From: CAWJMN01 sp963844055
GTDB lineage: Bacteria; Planctomycetota; Planctomycetia; Pirellulales; Pirellulaceae
Direction: 5' to 3'
Assembly: GCA_963844055.1 (NCBI GenBank)
Contig: CAWJMN010000001.1
Span: 2,294,001 to 2,358,000, forward strand
Length of the DNA stretch: 64,000 bases
Both the position numbers and the translations under genes were made by a program. Below are positions 46,638 through 55,013 of this stretch, one piece after another (the first letter of the stretch is position 1; the number at the start of each line of letters is the position of its first letter). The notes beneath the pieces are model-generated. The model saw only the letters and a list, made by a program, of their open reading frames with translations, ran no database searches and was not told the DNA's origin.

Positions 46638-48068
46638 CTAGGAGAAGTTAATGGGATCGCCGTAGTAAATGTGATGGGGGCGATCCGACTCGTCTTTCCA
46701 AATGGCGGTTTGCGGAATACCAAGGGCATGATATATCGTGGCCGCCACGTTTTCGGGAAGCTTGGGGTCTTCCGCAGGGAAGCCGCCATCTTTATCCGAA
46801 GAGCCGACTACGACACCACCCTTCACGCCGCCCCCCGCAATAAAGACCGATTGTACAGCGCCCCAGTGGTCTCGTCCGGGTGGCTTGTTGTTGATCTTGG
46901 GAGTACGGCCCATTTCGCCGAGCATGACAATCAATGTCTCCTCCAGCATTCCGCGCGTTTCCAGGTCGTCCAGCAAGGCGGACATGCCTTGATCCATCGG
47001 CGGAAGGAGGCAATCTTTCAATAAGGGGAAGTTGTTGTTGTGCGTATCCCAGCTTTCATTGTTGCCGAGGTTGACCTGGACCAGGTTGACGCCAGCTTGC
47101 ACCAGTTGGCTTGCCATGAGCAATGACCAGCCAAACGCGTTCCGACCGTATTGATCAAGCAGTTTGGGGTCTGCATTATGAACGTCAAACGCTTTTTGAA
47201 CGTTCGAATCCGTTAGCAGAGAGAGTGCCGCTTGACGATGGCGATCAAACGAAGTGACATTGGCCAGCGAGTTGAGTTCTGCACGCTGGACGTTGAGCAT
47301 CTTTCGTAGGCCATCACGATCGGTGAGTCGATCTTTGTCGAGCCCCTGGGGTAAGCTCAAGTTGGGGGATTGGAATTTCAGGTCCGCGTTCCGCTCTCGC
47401 CCGCGCATGAAGTGGAATTCGTAATCGGGGTAGGCGCCGTAGGACTTTGCATTGTAAGGGGATGCTTCAATAAACCAGGGATCGCGGCGACTTCCCATCA
47501 TGCCGCCAAATTGGCCCGGAAGCACTCGCCCGGTGTTATGAATGAGGCGTTCTGGCAAGACTAACGACGGCGGCAAATTATTGTTTCGACGTGGCAGTGA
47601 GCTACCCACAATGGATGCCATGGAGGGCCAGTCGCTGGGCTGCGGCTTGTTCCCATTAAAGCCCGGGGGCATGGGAGTTCGCCCCGAAAGGAAGCACATG
47701 TGTCCTTCGGAGTGCCCGTTGTAGGGAGAGGTCAGCGAGCGGATCATGCTCCATTTGTTACTGCGTACGGCCAACTTTGGCAGATGCTCGCAAATGTGAA
47801 CGCCCGGCGTTTGCGTGGCGATGGGCGAAAACTCCCCCCGGATGCTCTCGGGGGCGTTCGGCTTGGGATCAAAGCTATCGTGCTGAGTCAGACCACCCGA
47901 CAGGAAGACGAAAATGACCGACTTGGCAGTCCCTTTGAGGGGAGGTGCGGCAACATCCGAGGCCCTTAGCGCCGAGACATGGTTCATCCCCATGCCGAGC
48001 AGGCTAATCGAGCCGGCCTGCAAGATCGTACGGCGGTCACGAAAGTGAGATGGCACTTGGCTTTGCAT
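46638..48068 (-). CDS. DUF1501 protein (sulfatase-like fold)
   Basis: This 476-residue protein has a Tat/TAT-like N-terminus with RRTILQAGSISLLGMG and then the DUF1501 core: FLSGGLTQHDSFDPKP near residue 55, WSMIRSLTSPYNGHSEGH, and near the end GEMGRTPKINNKPPGRDHW. The family has an alkaline phosphatase/sulfatase-like fold, and the conserved D-H-W segment probably binds metal. Function is unproven. A second member is at 59176. It starts 44 bp before the GNAT gene. Confidence 0.9.
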   Translation of the reverse strand: MQSQVPSHFRDRRTILQAGSISLLGMGMNHVSALRASDVAAPPLKGTAKSVIFVFLSGGLTQHDSFDPKPNAPESIRGEFSPIATQTPGVHICEHLPKLAVRSNKWSMIRSLTSPYNGHSEGHMCFLSGRTPMPPGFNGNKPQPSDWPSMASIVGSSLPRRNNNLPPSLVLPERLIHNTGRVLPGQFGGMMGSRRDPWFIEASPYNAKSYGAYPDYEFHFMRGRERNADLKFQSPNLSLPQGLDKDRLTDRDGLRKMLNVQRAELNSLANVTSFDRHRQAALSLLTDSNVQKAFDVHNADPKLLDQYGRNAFGWSLLMASQLVQAGVNLVQVNLGNNESWDTHNNNFPLLKDCLLPPMDQGMSALLDDLETRGMLEETLIVMLGEMGRTPKINNKPPGRDHWGAVQSVFIAGGGVKGGVVVGSSDKDGGFPAEDPKLPENVAATIYHALGIPQTAIWKDESDRPHHIYYGDPINFS

Positions 48069-48712
48069 GAATCGTCCTTCCTGGCCGGCGGGTCGCCATC
48101 ACGCAGCAGATAACCGAGGTGGTGGGTAAACGGCAACTTCCTATAAACCTGTTTTGATGGGAGAGAGCCGCTATGTCAAGAGATTTTCAGGGATGGGGGC
48201 CTAAAGAGAGCCAAATTCGGAGGCTGAAAAGTGGTTTTGGAGCGAGGGGGAATTGGGCAGGCTAAAAAACGGGTTGGTACTTAGCAATGCGATTGGCCGG
48301 GGAGGTGGTGTTTGAATTGGTCTTTAAAAGGTCGAGCGTGAGGAAGGTAGTCGCCATGGTGGGGCAACAGCGACGGCGGCACTTGGCACGCATGCGGCGA
48401 CTCGTTGAAGATCAAAAACAGGATTGACTCTTCTGCTGTTACAGGAGGCGCGACAGATTGACGTAAGGCGTGTGGATTGACGTTGATGCGGTGATAATGT
48501 GCACGATGCTGCCATTTGTAGAGCAACATCTCCGTTGAGGAATCTTCCTCTACATGTTTCTGTTTCGTTGGCATGTTGCCCATGCACTTTCTCGTGATTG
48601 TCCCCTAACTGTCACCTGGGGCACTTTCTACAATGGTCTTGGCTTGGAGGCAGGTTCCTGTCTCAACTCTCCCAAGCTGAAGAATATCACCGCCTTACCG
48701 GAGAGCAATTTT
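48069..48712. other. 644-bp gap upstream of the phosphofructokinase gene
   Basis: Divergent promoter region between the DUF1501 and phosphofructokinase genes. A 100-codon frame at 48281-48583 on the minus strand is open but lacks family features and an evident ribosome site. Repeated TTGACG at about 48459 and 48478 may be promoter elements. Nothing else is supported. Confidence 0.4.
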
Positions 48713-50033
48713 ATGGTTGCCCGTGAAGACTTGATCGTGCGCACGTTGGGCCCTTGCACGGTCGATTCACCACTTCTTAAGTTCTTAGAATCTCGCCCGA
48801 TTACCGTCAACAATGTGGCGGAAGATGATGGCGTGTTATTCGATGACTGCTTGTCAGTGGTGAGTGCTCGCAACTGTAGTGCGGCCGAGCTGCCCGTCTT
48901 TGAGCCAGCGGGCCCGCGTAAGAAGATCTTTTTTGATCCCTCGAAGACTCGCGCGGGGATTGTTACCTGCGGCGGTTTGTGCCCAGGGCTCAACAATGTA
49001 ATTCGCGCTGGTAATGGAGCTTTACTTCCGCTACGGCGTGAAGCGGATTTATGGTTTTCAGAATGGGTTTGAAGGATTTACCGCCAAGCATGCACGGGAT
49101 GTAATCGACCTAACGCCAGAGGTGGTCAGCAATATAAATGAGCAGGGAGGGACCATGCTGGGGACCTCGCGCGGGGCTCAAGATCCCAATGAGATCGTGG
49201 ATTGTCTAGAACGGATGAACATCCAGATCCTGTTTGTGATCGGCGGCGATGGAAGCCTTAAAGGCGCGCTGAAGATTTCTGAAACCCTGCGCCAACGGCA
49301 ATCGCGGGTTGCGGTCATTGGTGTTCCCAAGACCATTGACAATGACATTGCGGTGATCGATCAGAGCTTTGGGTTTCAAACCGCCTTTTCGGTGGCAACC
49401 GAGTCGATTCGTGCGGCCCACGTCGAGGCGCGGGCCTCTAGCAATGGTGTCGGCCTGGTGAAAGTGATGGGGCGGAATTCAGGGTTCATTGCCTGTTATG
49501 CCGCACTGGCGCAAAACGACGCCAATTTTGTGCTGATCCCAGAAATCCCGTTTCAATTGCAAGGCGAGCAAGGGTTTTTGTCGGTCCTAACGGATCGGAT
49601 ACAGAAACGGGGGCACGCCTTGGTGCTTGTGGCGGAAGGGGCCGGCCAAGAACTGTTTTTGCAGGCAGGCCATCAGTGCGATGCTTCGGGAAATGCCAAG
49701 CTGGAAGATGTGGGCGTGTTTCTTAAGCAGCAGATCCAGCAGCACTTTCGTGAGCGAAGCATCGAATGCAATATTAAGTACATCGACCCTAGCTACTTAA
49801 TTCGAAGCGTGCCAGCCAACCCGTTTGATAGCGTCTATTGCTTGCGACTAGCGCACAATGCCGTTCATGCCGCCATGTGTGGCAAGACCGAAACCGTCGT
49901 TGCTCGTTATAAGGGACGCTTTGTCCATATACCGATTCCGATGTGCGTTCGCGCCCGAAACCGTGTCGACCCGTATGGCGATTTGTGGATGAGCGTCTTG
50001 GAATCGACGGGACAGCCAACAGAGTTTAAGTAG
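48713..50033 (+). CDS. 6-phosphofructokinase (ATP-type, plant-like signature), frame break in this sequence
   Basis: The protein is about 440 residues from ATG 48713, with GGAGAG 8 bases upstream. Frame 0 runs through TCGGLCPGLNNVIRA and then fails; the +1 frame resumes MELYFRYGVKRIYGFQNGF. The break is near 49003-49009, where a two-base loss (CT) or one extra base would explain it. Motifs are GGDGSLKGA, PKTIDND and MGRNSGFIA. The Gly in GGDGS points to ATP as donor, while the Lys in PKTIDND is found in PPi enzymes and in plant and trypanosomatid ATP-PFKs. It catalyses the committed glycolytic step. A sequencing error is the simplest explanation of the break. Confidence 0.85.
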
Positions 50034-50056
50034 GAGGGGTGCTTCCCTCGGGCAGT

Positions 50057-50081
50057 GCGCCTCGATGCGATGTCGAGGCGC
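50057..50081. terminator. Hairpin between convergent genes
   Basis: Perfect 9-bp stem GCGCCTCGA (50057-50065) with TCGAGGCGC (50073-50081) and a 7-base loop, between the phosphofructokinase and copper-protein stops. There is no T-run, so it is only a possible terminator. Confidence 0.4.
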
Positions 50082-50104
50082 CAATTGCGATAAAGATGGT
50101 GGGC

Positions 50105-50521
50105 TTACTTCTTCTTTGCTTGTTCCCTACATTCCTTCGCGCACTTCTTGCATTGTGCTGCACAGGCTTGGCAGGCTTTGTCGTCTTTGTGCTTCTCGCA
50201 CTCGGCAGCACACTTTTCACACGCGTCGGCACAAGCGGCGGAAATGGTTGCTTCCAGCGGACCGCCCCGTGCGGCGATTTTGGAGCATGCTCCGCAGATG
50301 TCGGAACAGTCTAGGCAGAGCTTGATGCAGTTTTTACGATCCGCCTTGCCTGCGGCTAGGTCATTGAGACAAGCATCAACACATGCGAGGCAGGTCCTCT
50401 CGCACTCATTACACTCCATCGAGCACAAATCGGCCTTCGCTTCAGCAGCGCTCGCCATTTGTCCTGCGATTCCTGCCACCGTCGCGGTGGCTACCATCAG
50501 CGTGAACAGGATGCGGAACAT
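50105..50521 (-). CDS. Four-helix-bundle copper storage protein (Csp-like)
   Basis: This 138-residue protein has a signal peptide ending MASAAE and then a helical domain rich in cysteine in CxxC and CxxxC patterns: CSMECNECERTCLACVDAC, CIKLCLDCSDICGACS and CEKCAAECEKHKDDKACQACA (segments). This matches the Csp copper-storage family, which binds many Cu(I) ions inside a four-helix bundle. The signal peptide makes it a Csp1-like periplasmic form. It follows the ArsR-family regulator gene by 43 bp on the same strand and is probably in its operon, so copper or a related metal may be the inducer. Confidence 0.9.
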   Translation of the reverse strand: MFRILFTLMVATATVAGIAGQMASAAEAKADLCSMECNECERTCLACVDACLNDLAAGKADRKNCIKLCLDCSDICGACSKIAARGGPLEATISAACADACEKCAAECEKHKDDKACQACAAQCKKCAKECREQAKKK

Positions 50522-50564
50522 TGCACGTTCTCCTTTTCATCGAACCTTGGGTATCGCCGAGTTG

Positions 50565-50948
50565 TCACGTTGACTTCCCGGCTCGCTTTGCCGTTTCTTC
50601 GATCAGGCAAAGGCCATGCTCCAAGAGAATCATCACGCAGTTGTCTACGATCCGGTAAAATACATTGTTCCCACTTCGACGTGCTGCCACAATGCTTTTG
50701 TCTAGAAGACGTTGCAATTGGTTGGAGACCGCTTGCGGCTTCATCTCCAGTGCAGCTGCAAGGTCGATGACGCACACTTCCTCTTGCCGGGCAATTTCGT
50801 GCAGAAGCCGCAAACGAGTATCGTTCGCTAGTACCTCAAACAGCGATTCGACCTCGATAGCCTGCTCGCAGGAGAGCAATGGTCGCTGCCGAAGGCTTTG
50901 CTTTTGAGGGCAAGGAAGAGGGGGTTTGTTTACCGGACGCTTTGCCAT
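50565..50948 (-). CDS. ArsR/SmtB-family transcriptional regulator
   Basis: This is about 127 residues from ATG 50948, with GGAG upstream. The winged-helix core includes LANDTRLRLLHEIARQEEVCVIDLAAAL and the recognition helix KPQAVSNQLQRLL. A Cys in EVCVID sits where SmtB/CadC sensors bind metal, and further Cys are at NCVMILLEHGLC near the end. A perfect inverted repeat lies 20-39 bp upstream of the start. It probably represses its own operon with the copper protein. The bound metal is inferred, not shown. Confidence 0.88.
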   Translation of the reverse strand: MAKRPVNKPPLPCPQKQSLRQRPLLSCEQAIEVESLFEVLANDTRLRLLHEIARQEEVCVIDLAAALEMKPQAVSNQLQRLLDKSIVAARRSGNNVFYRIVDNCVMILLEHGLCLIEETAKRAGKST

Positions 50949-50967
50949 GATATTCTCCAAGGACACT

Positions 50968-50987
50968 ATTACACTATGTAGTGTAAT
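50968..50987. promoter_or_regulatory. Operator-like perfect inverted repeat before the ArsR gene
   Basis: ATTACACTA (50968-50976), 2-bp centre, TAGTGTAAT (50979-50987). ArsR/SmtB sites are typically 12-2-12 inverted repeats of this AT-rich kind, overlapping the promoter. Confidence 0.75.
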
Positions 50988-51152
50988 GGTGGATGTAAAG
51001 CATGGAGCGGCAAAATGTAATGTTGCGCAGAAAGATTGAGGGCGAGCTTCCTGGCGCAATTTCCGTGCACCGGGGCCGATTCTTCGGGCAAGAGCCAGAG
51101 GCCAGCAGTTCCCGTTAGGATTTTCGTGAGTCTAAGCGATAACGCTTACGCC

Positions 51153-52256
51153 CTATTCCACAATCACTAGCGGCTTACCAAGTACGTCCATCTTGGGCTG
51201 GATGCCGAGGCCAGGGAGCTTGGAGGCTGCCATGCGGCCGTTAATGCGCTGCGGGGCGCCGTCGGCCGTAGAGACGGTGACGTAGCTATTGAAGTCGGTG
51301 CTCGTAAACAGGAATTCAGTCGGCGTGCTGTGGGCAAGGTGAGCGATGGCGGCCGTGGCAATGTCACCACCCCAGCTATCTTCTAGCGTCATGGCAATAC
51401 CCATGCTGACGCACAGGTCGCGGGCCTGCTTGATCTTGGTGAGGCCGCCAAGTTTGCTGATCTTGAGGTTGACCACATCCATGGCGAGGTCGGCCTTGGC
51501 ACGCAGCAGAACATCCAGGCCGTCGATATTTTCATCCAGCACAAACGGATGATTGGTGTGACGGCGTACGCTAAGGCACTCTTCATAGGTGAGGCAGGGC
51601 TGCTCAATATAGACGTCGACATCCGTAACGCCGCGTACCACACGCATTGCCTCATGCTGGGTCCAGCCGGTGTTGGCATCCGCAACGAGGCGATCGCCCG
51701 GCTGAAGCTGCGCAGCTACGGCATGGATGCGAGCAATGTCGACATCGGGATCGCCACCAACTTTCAATTGAAAGCGGCGATAGCCTTCCGCACGATATTG
51801 GGCCACACGGCTGGCCATGATCTCTGGGGTTTCTTGGGAGATCGCTCGGTAGAGATGGAAGTCGTCACCGTAGCGACCGCCGAGCAGTTCACAAACAGGA
51901 AGGCCGGCGAATTGCCCCAAAATATCCCAGCAAGCAATGTCGATGCCGCTCTTTACGTAAGGATGTCCCTTAAGAGCCGCATCCATCAGGCGGTTGAGCT
52001 TGCCAAGTTCACGCGGATCGCTCCCTAGGATGTGCGGGCCTAGTTCGCGTAGTCCCGCTCGGACTCCTTCGGCGTAGGCCGGAAGGTAGAACGGGCCAAG
52101 CGGACAGACTTCGCCATGGCCGACCAGGCCGGTGTCGGTTTCGACCCGGATGATGGTGCTATCAAAGACGGTGACGGACTTTCCTCCCGACCATTTGTAG
52201 GTAGTCTCGTAAAGGGGGAGGTCAACTTTGTAGGCGAGGAGGCGAGTAATCTTCAT
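51153..52256 (-). CDS. Enolase-superfamily dehydratase (cis-3-hydroxy-L-proline dehydratase-like)
   Basis: This 367-residue member of the mandelate racemase subgroup has the metal-ligand set: DAN (residues ~197), EQP (~223) and DEN (~246), with the base Lys in FQLKVGG and the second Lys in ISKLGG. The end has EDSWGGD. The motif set resembles cis-3-hydroxy-L-proline dehydratases. The genomic neighbour is a metallopeptidase-like protein with no obvious pathway link. The substrate should be taken as probable only. Confidence 0.83.
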   Translation of the reverse strand: MKITRLLAYKVDLPLYETTYKWSGGKSVTVFDSTIIRVETDTGLVGHGEVCPLGPFYLPAYAEGVRAGLRELGPHILGSDPRELGKLNRLMDAALKGHPYVKSGIDIACWDILGQFAGLPVCELLGGRYGDDFHLYRAISQETPEIMASRVAQYRAEGYRRFQLKVGGDPDVDIARIHAVAAQLQPGDRLVADANTGWTQHEAMRVVRGVTDVDVYIEQPCLTYEECLSVRRHTNHPFVLDENIDGLDVLLRAKADLAMDVVNLKISKLGGLTKIKQARDLCVSMGIAMTLEDSWGGDIATAAIAHLAHSTPTEFLFTSTDFNSYVTVSTADGAPQRINGRMAASKLPGLGIQPKMDVLGKPLVIVE

Positions 52257-52294
52257 GGGAGCGAGTCGAGTTCGTTATCGAGGTGGATGAGGGG

Positions 52295-53920
52295 TTATTT
52301 GTTGGGAGCAGCGTTGGCGGCATCACTGCGCTGCAAGGCCTTTTTTCGAATGGCGTCCTTCTCGGCGAGAAGGTGCTGCGGCCAAGCGAATTTTGGCGCA
52401 GTGTTAGGATCATAACCTGCCAAGTGGTCTTTGAGGCGTGTGGCGGGCTTGGTGTACTTGAGCTGGGTATCGCCAAAGATCTCGCGGCAAAGGTCGGCGA
52501 GCTTTGGGTCGTATTCGATTAATTCATCACGCGTGTTTACATGATTGTGGTCATGGTCTGGCTCACGATTGTTGTCGAACCAGGACTGCACCCCTTCCGC
52601 AAAGTACTCATGATGGTTGACGGAGCCGTACTTTCCCTTCCAAAGGCCAGCGGCCATCGCGTTGTCGTAAGCGGCCTTCACGCGAGTGTCAAACGTGGGG
52701 TCAACCTCTGGCATGCCACGCAAGTGGATATTGTGGGCGAACTCGTGGATCAAAATACATTCGGTCGAATAAGGATCGCCGGGATAGGCCAGTAAGTTTT
52801 CTTCGCCACAGCTACAAAGGGGATCGGTTGCCGAGCCCCCTGTCCCCCGTGCGCGAGCATCCCAGTAGAGCTTGGGTTCAAAGTGCGACCATTCGGGAAG
52901 GTCGGTAGTAAACTCATTGTGAGCGATGATACAAAGGCGCGAGCCGCTTTTCACCATGGCCTTGCGGACATCAGGACGCTTGGCCAGCATCAGGTTGATA
53001 AGATAAGCGGCCTCGTGCAAGGCGTAGTCGTTCACCTGTTCGGAGGCGATGATGGGGTAGCCTTCGGCTTCAAGGTATTTGGTGTAAAACGCCGGAATTT
53101 TGCTCTCTGCGGGGGGACCGGGAAGTTTGCTGGGCGGGACCGCCGCTAGGCCGTGCCACCAGACGCGGCGTAGTAGCTTGGCCATGTCGGGGTCGTGCTT
53201 TTCGAGTTGGTCACGGGTGAAAGGGTAAAAGTCATTCCGCGAAAAGAAGGATTCGCTTGTCTCGGCAAAGTATTCTTTTGCGTTGGCCATAGCGTAGGCT
53301 TTGTCGATTACGTTGGGGCGCCCATCGCCCGAGGAGCGTTCGACCTTATCATAGATGCCTGCATCCTTGGCCCGTTTATAGACCGCTTCAATCTCGGGAT
53401 TTTCAAACCCTAGGACACGGTCGTGGTAGGCATGTGCCAGTTCATGCAACGCGAAATTTGGCATCCGCTTTAGTTCTCGCTCAAAAATGCGAATGTTGGT
53501 GAACTCAACTCCTTTGACCATGTCAGGATTGCGTTTGTTATCGACCAACCAGCCTTTGCCAGGATGGTATTCCGTGCGCGGGCCAGTGCCAGGGTATTCC
53601 GGCGAAAACCATAGTGGCACCTCTCGTAATTGGACGACTGCGGGCGCCGGGACAACCCGAACAATCTCTTGGAGTTGCTGCTTAAGAAGCTCAATCGCTT
53701 TGGCGGTTTCTTGGGGAGAGTCCTTTTGCAGTCGCTTGTCAATCTTGAGGGTCCAGCCCTCAACGGCTTGTTGTTCGTATTCCAGGTCGGCTGCAAGTGC
53801 GCTGCGGCAAAGTCCCGAATGCAGCGTCAGGACCATCAGCAATGCTAGGCCAGCGCGTTTTACAGAGGCGAGGCGATCCTGAACTGCCAATCGCAAAAGA
53901 GGGAGGGTTTGTCGCAACAT
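52295..53920 (-). CDS. Exported tandem metallopeptidase-like protein
   Basis: This is about 541 residues from ATG 53920 with a signal peptide (HSGLCRSALAADLEY). Two similar domains are present. The first has the zinc motif HELAHAYHD near residue 165, the second IHEFAHNIHL near residue 400 with the later YFAEGVQSWF (first domain YFAETSESFF). The HExxH pairs and the Glu-containing aromatic helices downstream are typical of gluzincin-type peptidases. The domains look like a duplication. The C-terminus is a short helical tail. The substrate is unknown. It is 38 bp before the enolase-superfamily gene. Confidence 0.75.
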   Translation of the reverse strand: MLRQTLPLLRLAVQDRLASVKRAGLALLMVLTLHSGLCRSALAADLEYEQQAVEGWTLKIDKRLQKDSPQETAKAIELLKQQLQEIVRVVPAPAVVQLREVPLWFSPEYPGTGPRTEYHPGKGWLVDNKRNPDMVKGVEFTNIRIFERELKRMPNFALHELAHAYHDRVLGFENPEIEAVYKRAKDAGIYDKVERSSGDGRPNVIDKAYAMANAKEYFAETSESFFSRNDFYPFTRDQLEKHDPDMAKLLRRVWWHGLAAVPPSKLPGPPAESKIPAFYTKYLEAEGYPIIASEQVNDYALHEAAYLINLMLAKRPDVRKAMVKSGSRLCIIAHNEFTTDLPEWSHFEPKLYWDARARGTGGSATDPLCSCGEENLLAYPGDPYSTECILIHEFAHNIHLRGMPEVDPTFDTRVKAAYDNAMAAGLWKGKYGSVNHHEYFAEGVQSWFDNNREPDHDHNHVNTRDELIEYDPKLADLCREIFGDTQLKYTKPATRLKDHLAGYDPNTAPKFAWPQHLLAEKDAIRKKALQRSDAANAAPNK

Positions 53921-54080
53921 GGTTATCTCGGTGGAGTGATAGTACGGCAGAGGTACGCTTCGCAGGGCTGGCAAGCGGAGTGGGAATTAAAAGTCAGCAA
54001 GTACACGCTCACCCCGACTTGGCATAAGATATCGTACCGGAAAAGAATGGGGGGAACTTGTTCCAGAATCGCGCCAAAAC

Positions 54081-54845
54081 ATGAAAATCAGCACATCGGC
54101 AGGCCTTCGCCGGGCCGCACTGAAAAAAATTGGAGAAGTGGACGCATGTCTGCTGGAGGAGCTGTTTGACCATGTCCCCGATATGGCCTTCTTTATCAAG
54201 GATGCCGAAGGTCGATATGTGGTGGTCAATGAATCCTTGGTCGAGCGGCATGGTCTGAAGTCCAAGGATCAATTGATTGGGAATCGGCCGCGTGACGTTT
54301 GTCCGGGAGAGCTGGGGCGGATTCCCTCGGAGCAGGATGAGGCGGTCCTGAAGACCGGGCGTGCGCTGCTTGAACGGCTCGAGCTCCATTGGTACTCGCC
54401 GCACAATCCTGGCTGGTGTTTGACGACGAAACTTCCGATGAAGGACTCCGCAGGGAATACGATTGGCATCGTTGGCATCTCGAAAGATGTTCGCTCCCTG
54501 GTGTCGCCGCAGGAGATTCCGCTGGGGGTGGTGACGGCATTGCAGTATTTGGAAAGTCACTTTGCTGAGGAGGTCACGCCTGCCAGCCTCGCGCAGCGTG
54601 CGAAACTTTCAAGCTCGCGATTAGGGCGGATCATAAATCGGATCTTTGGACTGACGACGAATCAGCTGATCACCAAAAAGCGACTAAGCGTCGCCTCGCA
54701 GATGTTGCAAGACTCTGAGCTTTCTGTGGCGGAGATCGCGTTGGCCTGTGGTTTTTATGACCATAGCGCGTTTACTCGCGCGTTTCGTTCCGCCATGGGG
54801 CGAACGCCGACGGAGTTTCGTGCGGGGAGTAAGACCAATAGCTAG
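54081..54845 (+). CDS. PAS-domain AraC-family transcriptional regulator
   Basis: This 254-residue cytoplasmic regulator has a PAS domain (residues ~20-145, ELFDHVPDMAFFIKDAEGRYVVVN) and a C-terminal AraC DNA-binding domain with two helix-turn-helix motifs (PASLAQRAKLSSSRLGRIIN and LSVAEIALACGFYDHSAFTRAF). It is divergent from the metallopeptidase gene and upstream of the two Gfo/Idh/MocA genes, so it may control the following plus-strand genes. The PAS ligand is unknown. Confidence 0.92.
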   Translation: MKISTSAGLRRAALKKIGEVDACLLEELFDHVPDMAFFIKDAEGRYVVVNESLVERHGLKSKDQLIGNRPRDVCPGELGRIPSEQDEAVLKTGRALLERLELHWYSPHNPGWCLTTKLPMKDSAGNTIGIVGISKDVRSLVSPQEIPLGVVTALQYLESHFAEEVTPASLAQRAKLSSSRLGRIINRIFGLTTNQLITKKRLSVASQMLQDSELSVAEIALACGFYDHSAFTRAFRSAMGRTPTEFRAGSKTNS

Positions 54846-55013
54846 GGTGGGGCTCTGGTTTGGGGCTCTGGGTGATTCATTTTTGTCAGAATTATGGCGT
54901 GCAACTCGCCTTAGAGCATGGTATTGTGTCGGTTCATGGCTCCTAGGTTGGCGAATGGATCGCGAACACTTGGGAGGATCGGCCCTCAGCAATGCAGTGT
55001 TTCGGAGGCGACA

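Noticed and set aside
54009..54560. 183-codon minus-strand frame opposite the PAS-AraC gene
   Set aside because: Shadow of the PAS-AraC coding strand; no recognisable protein.
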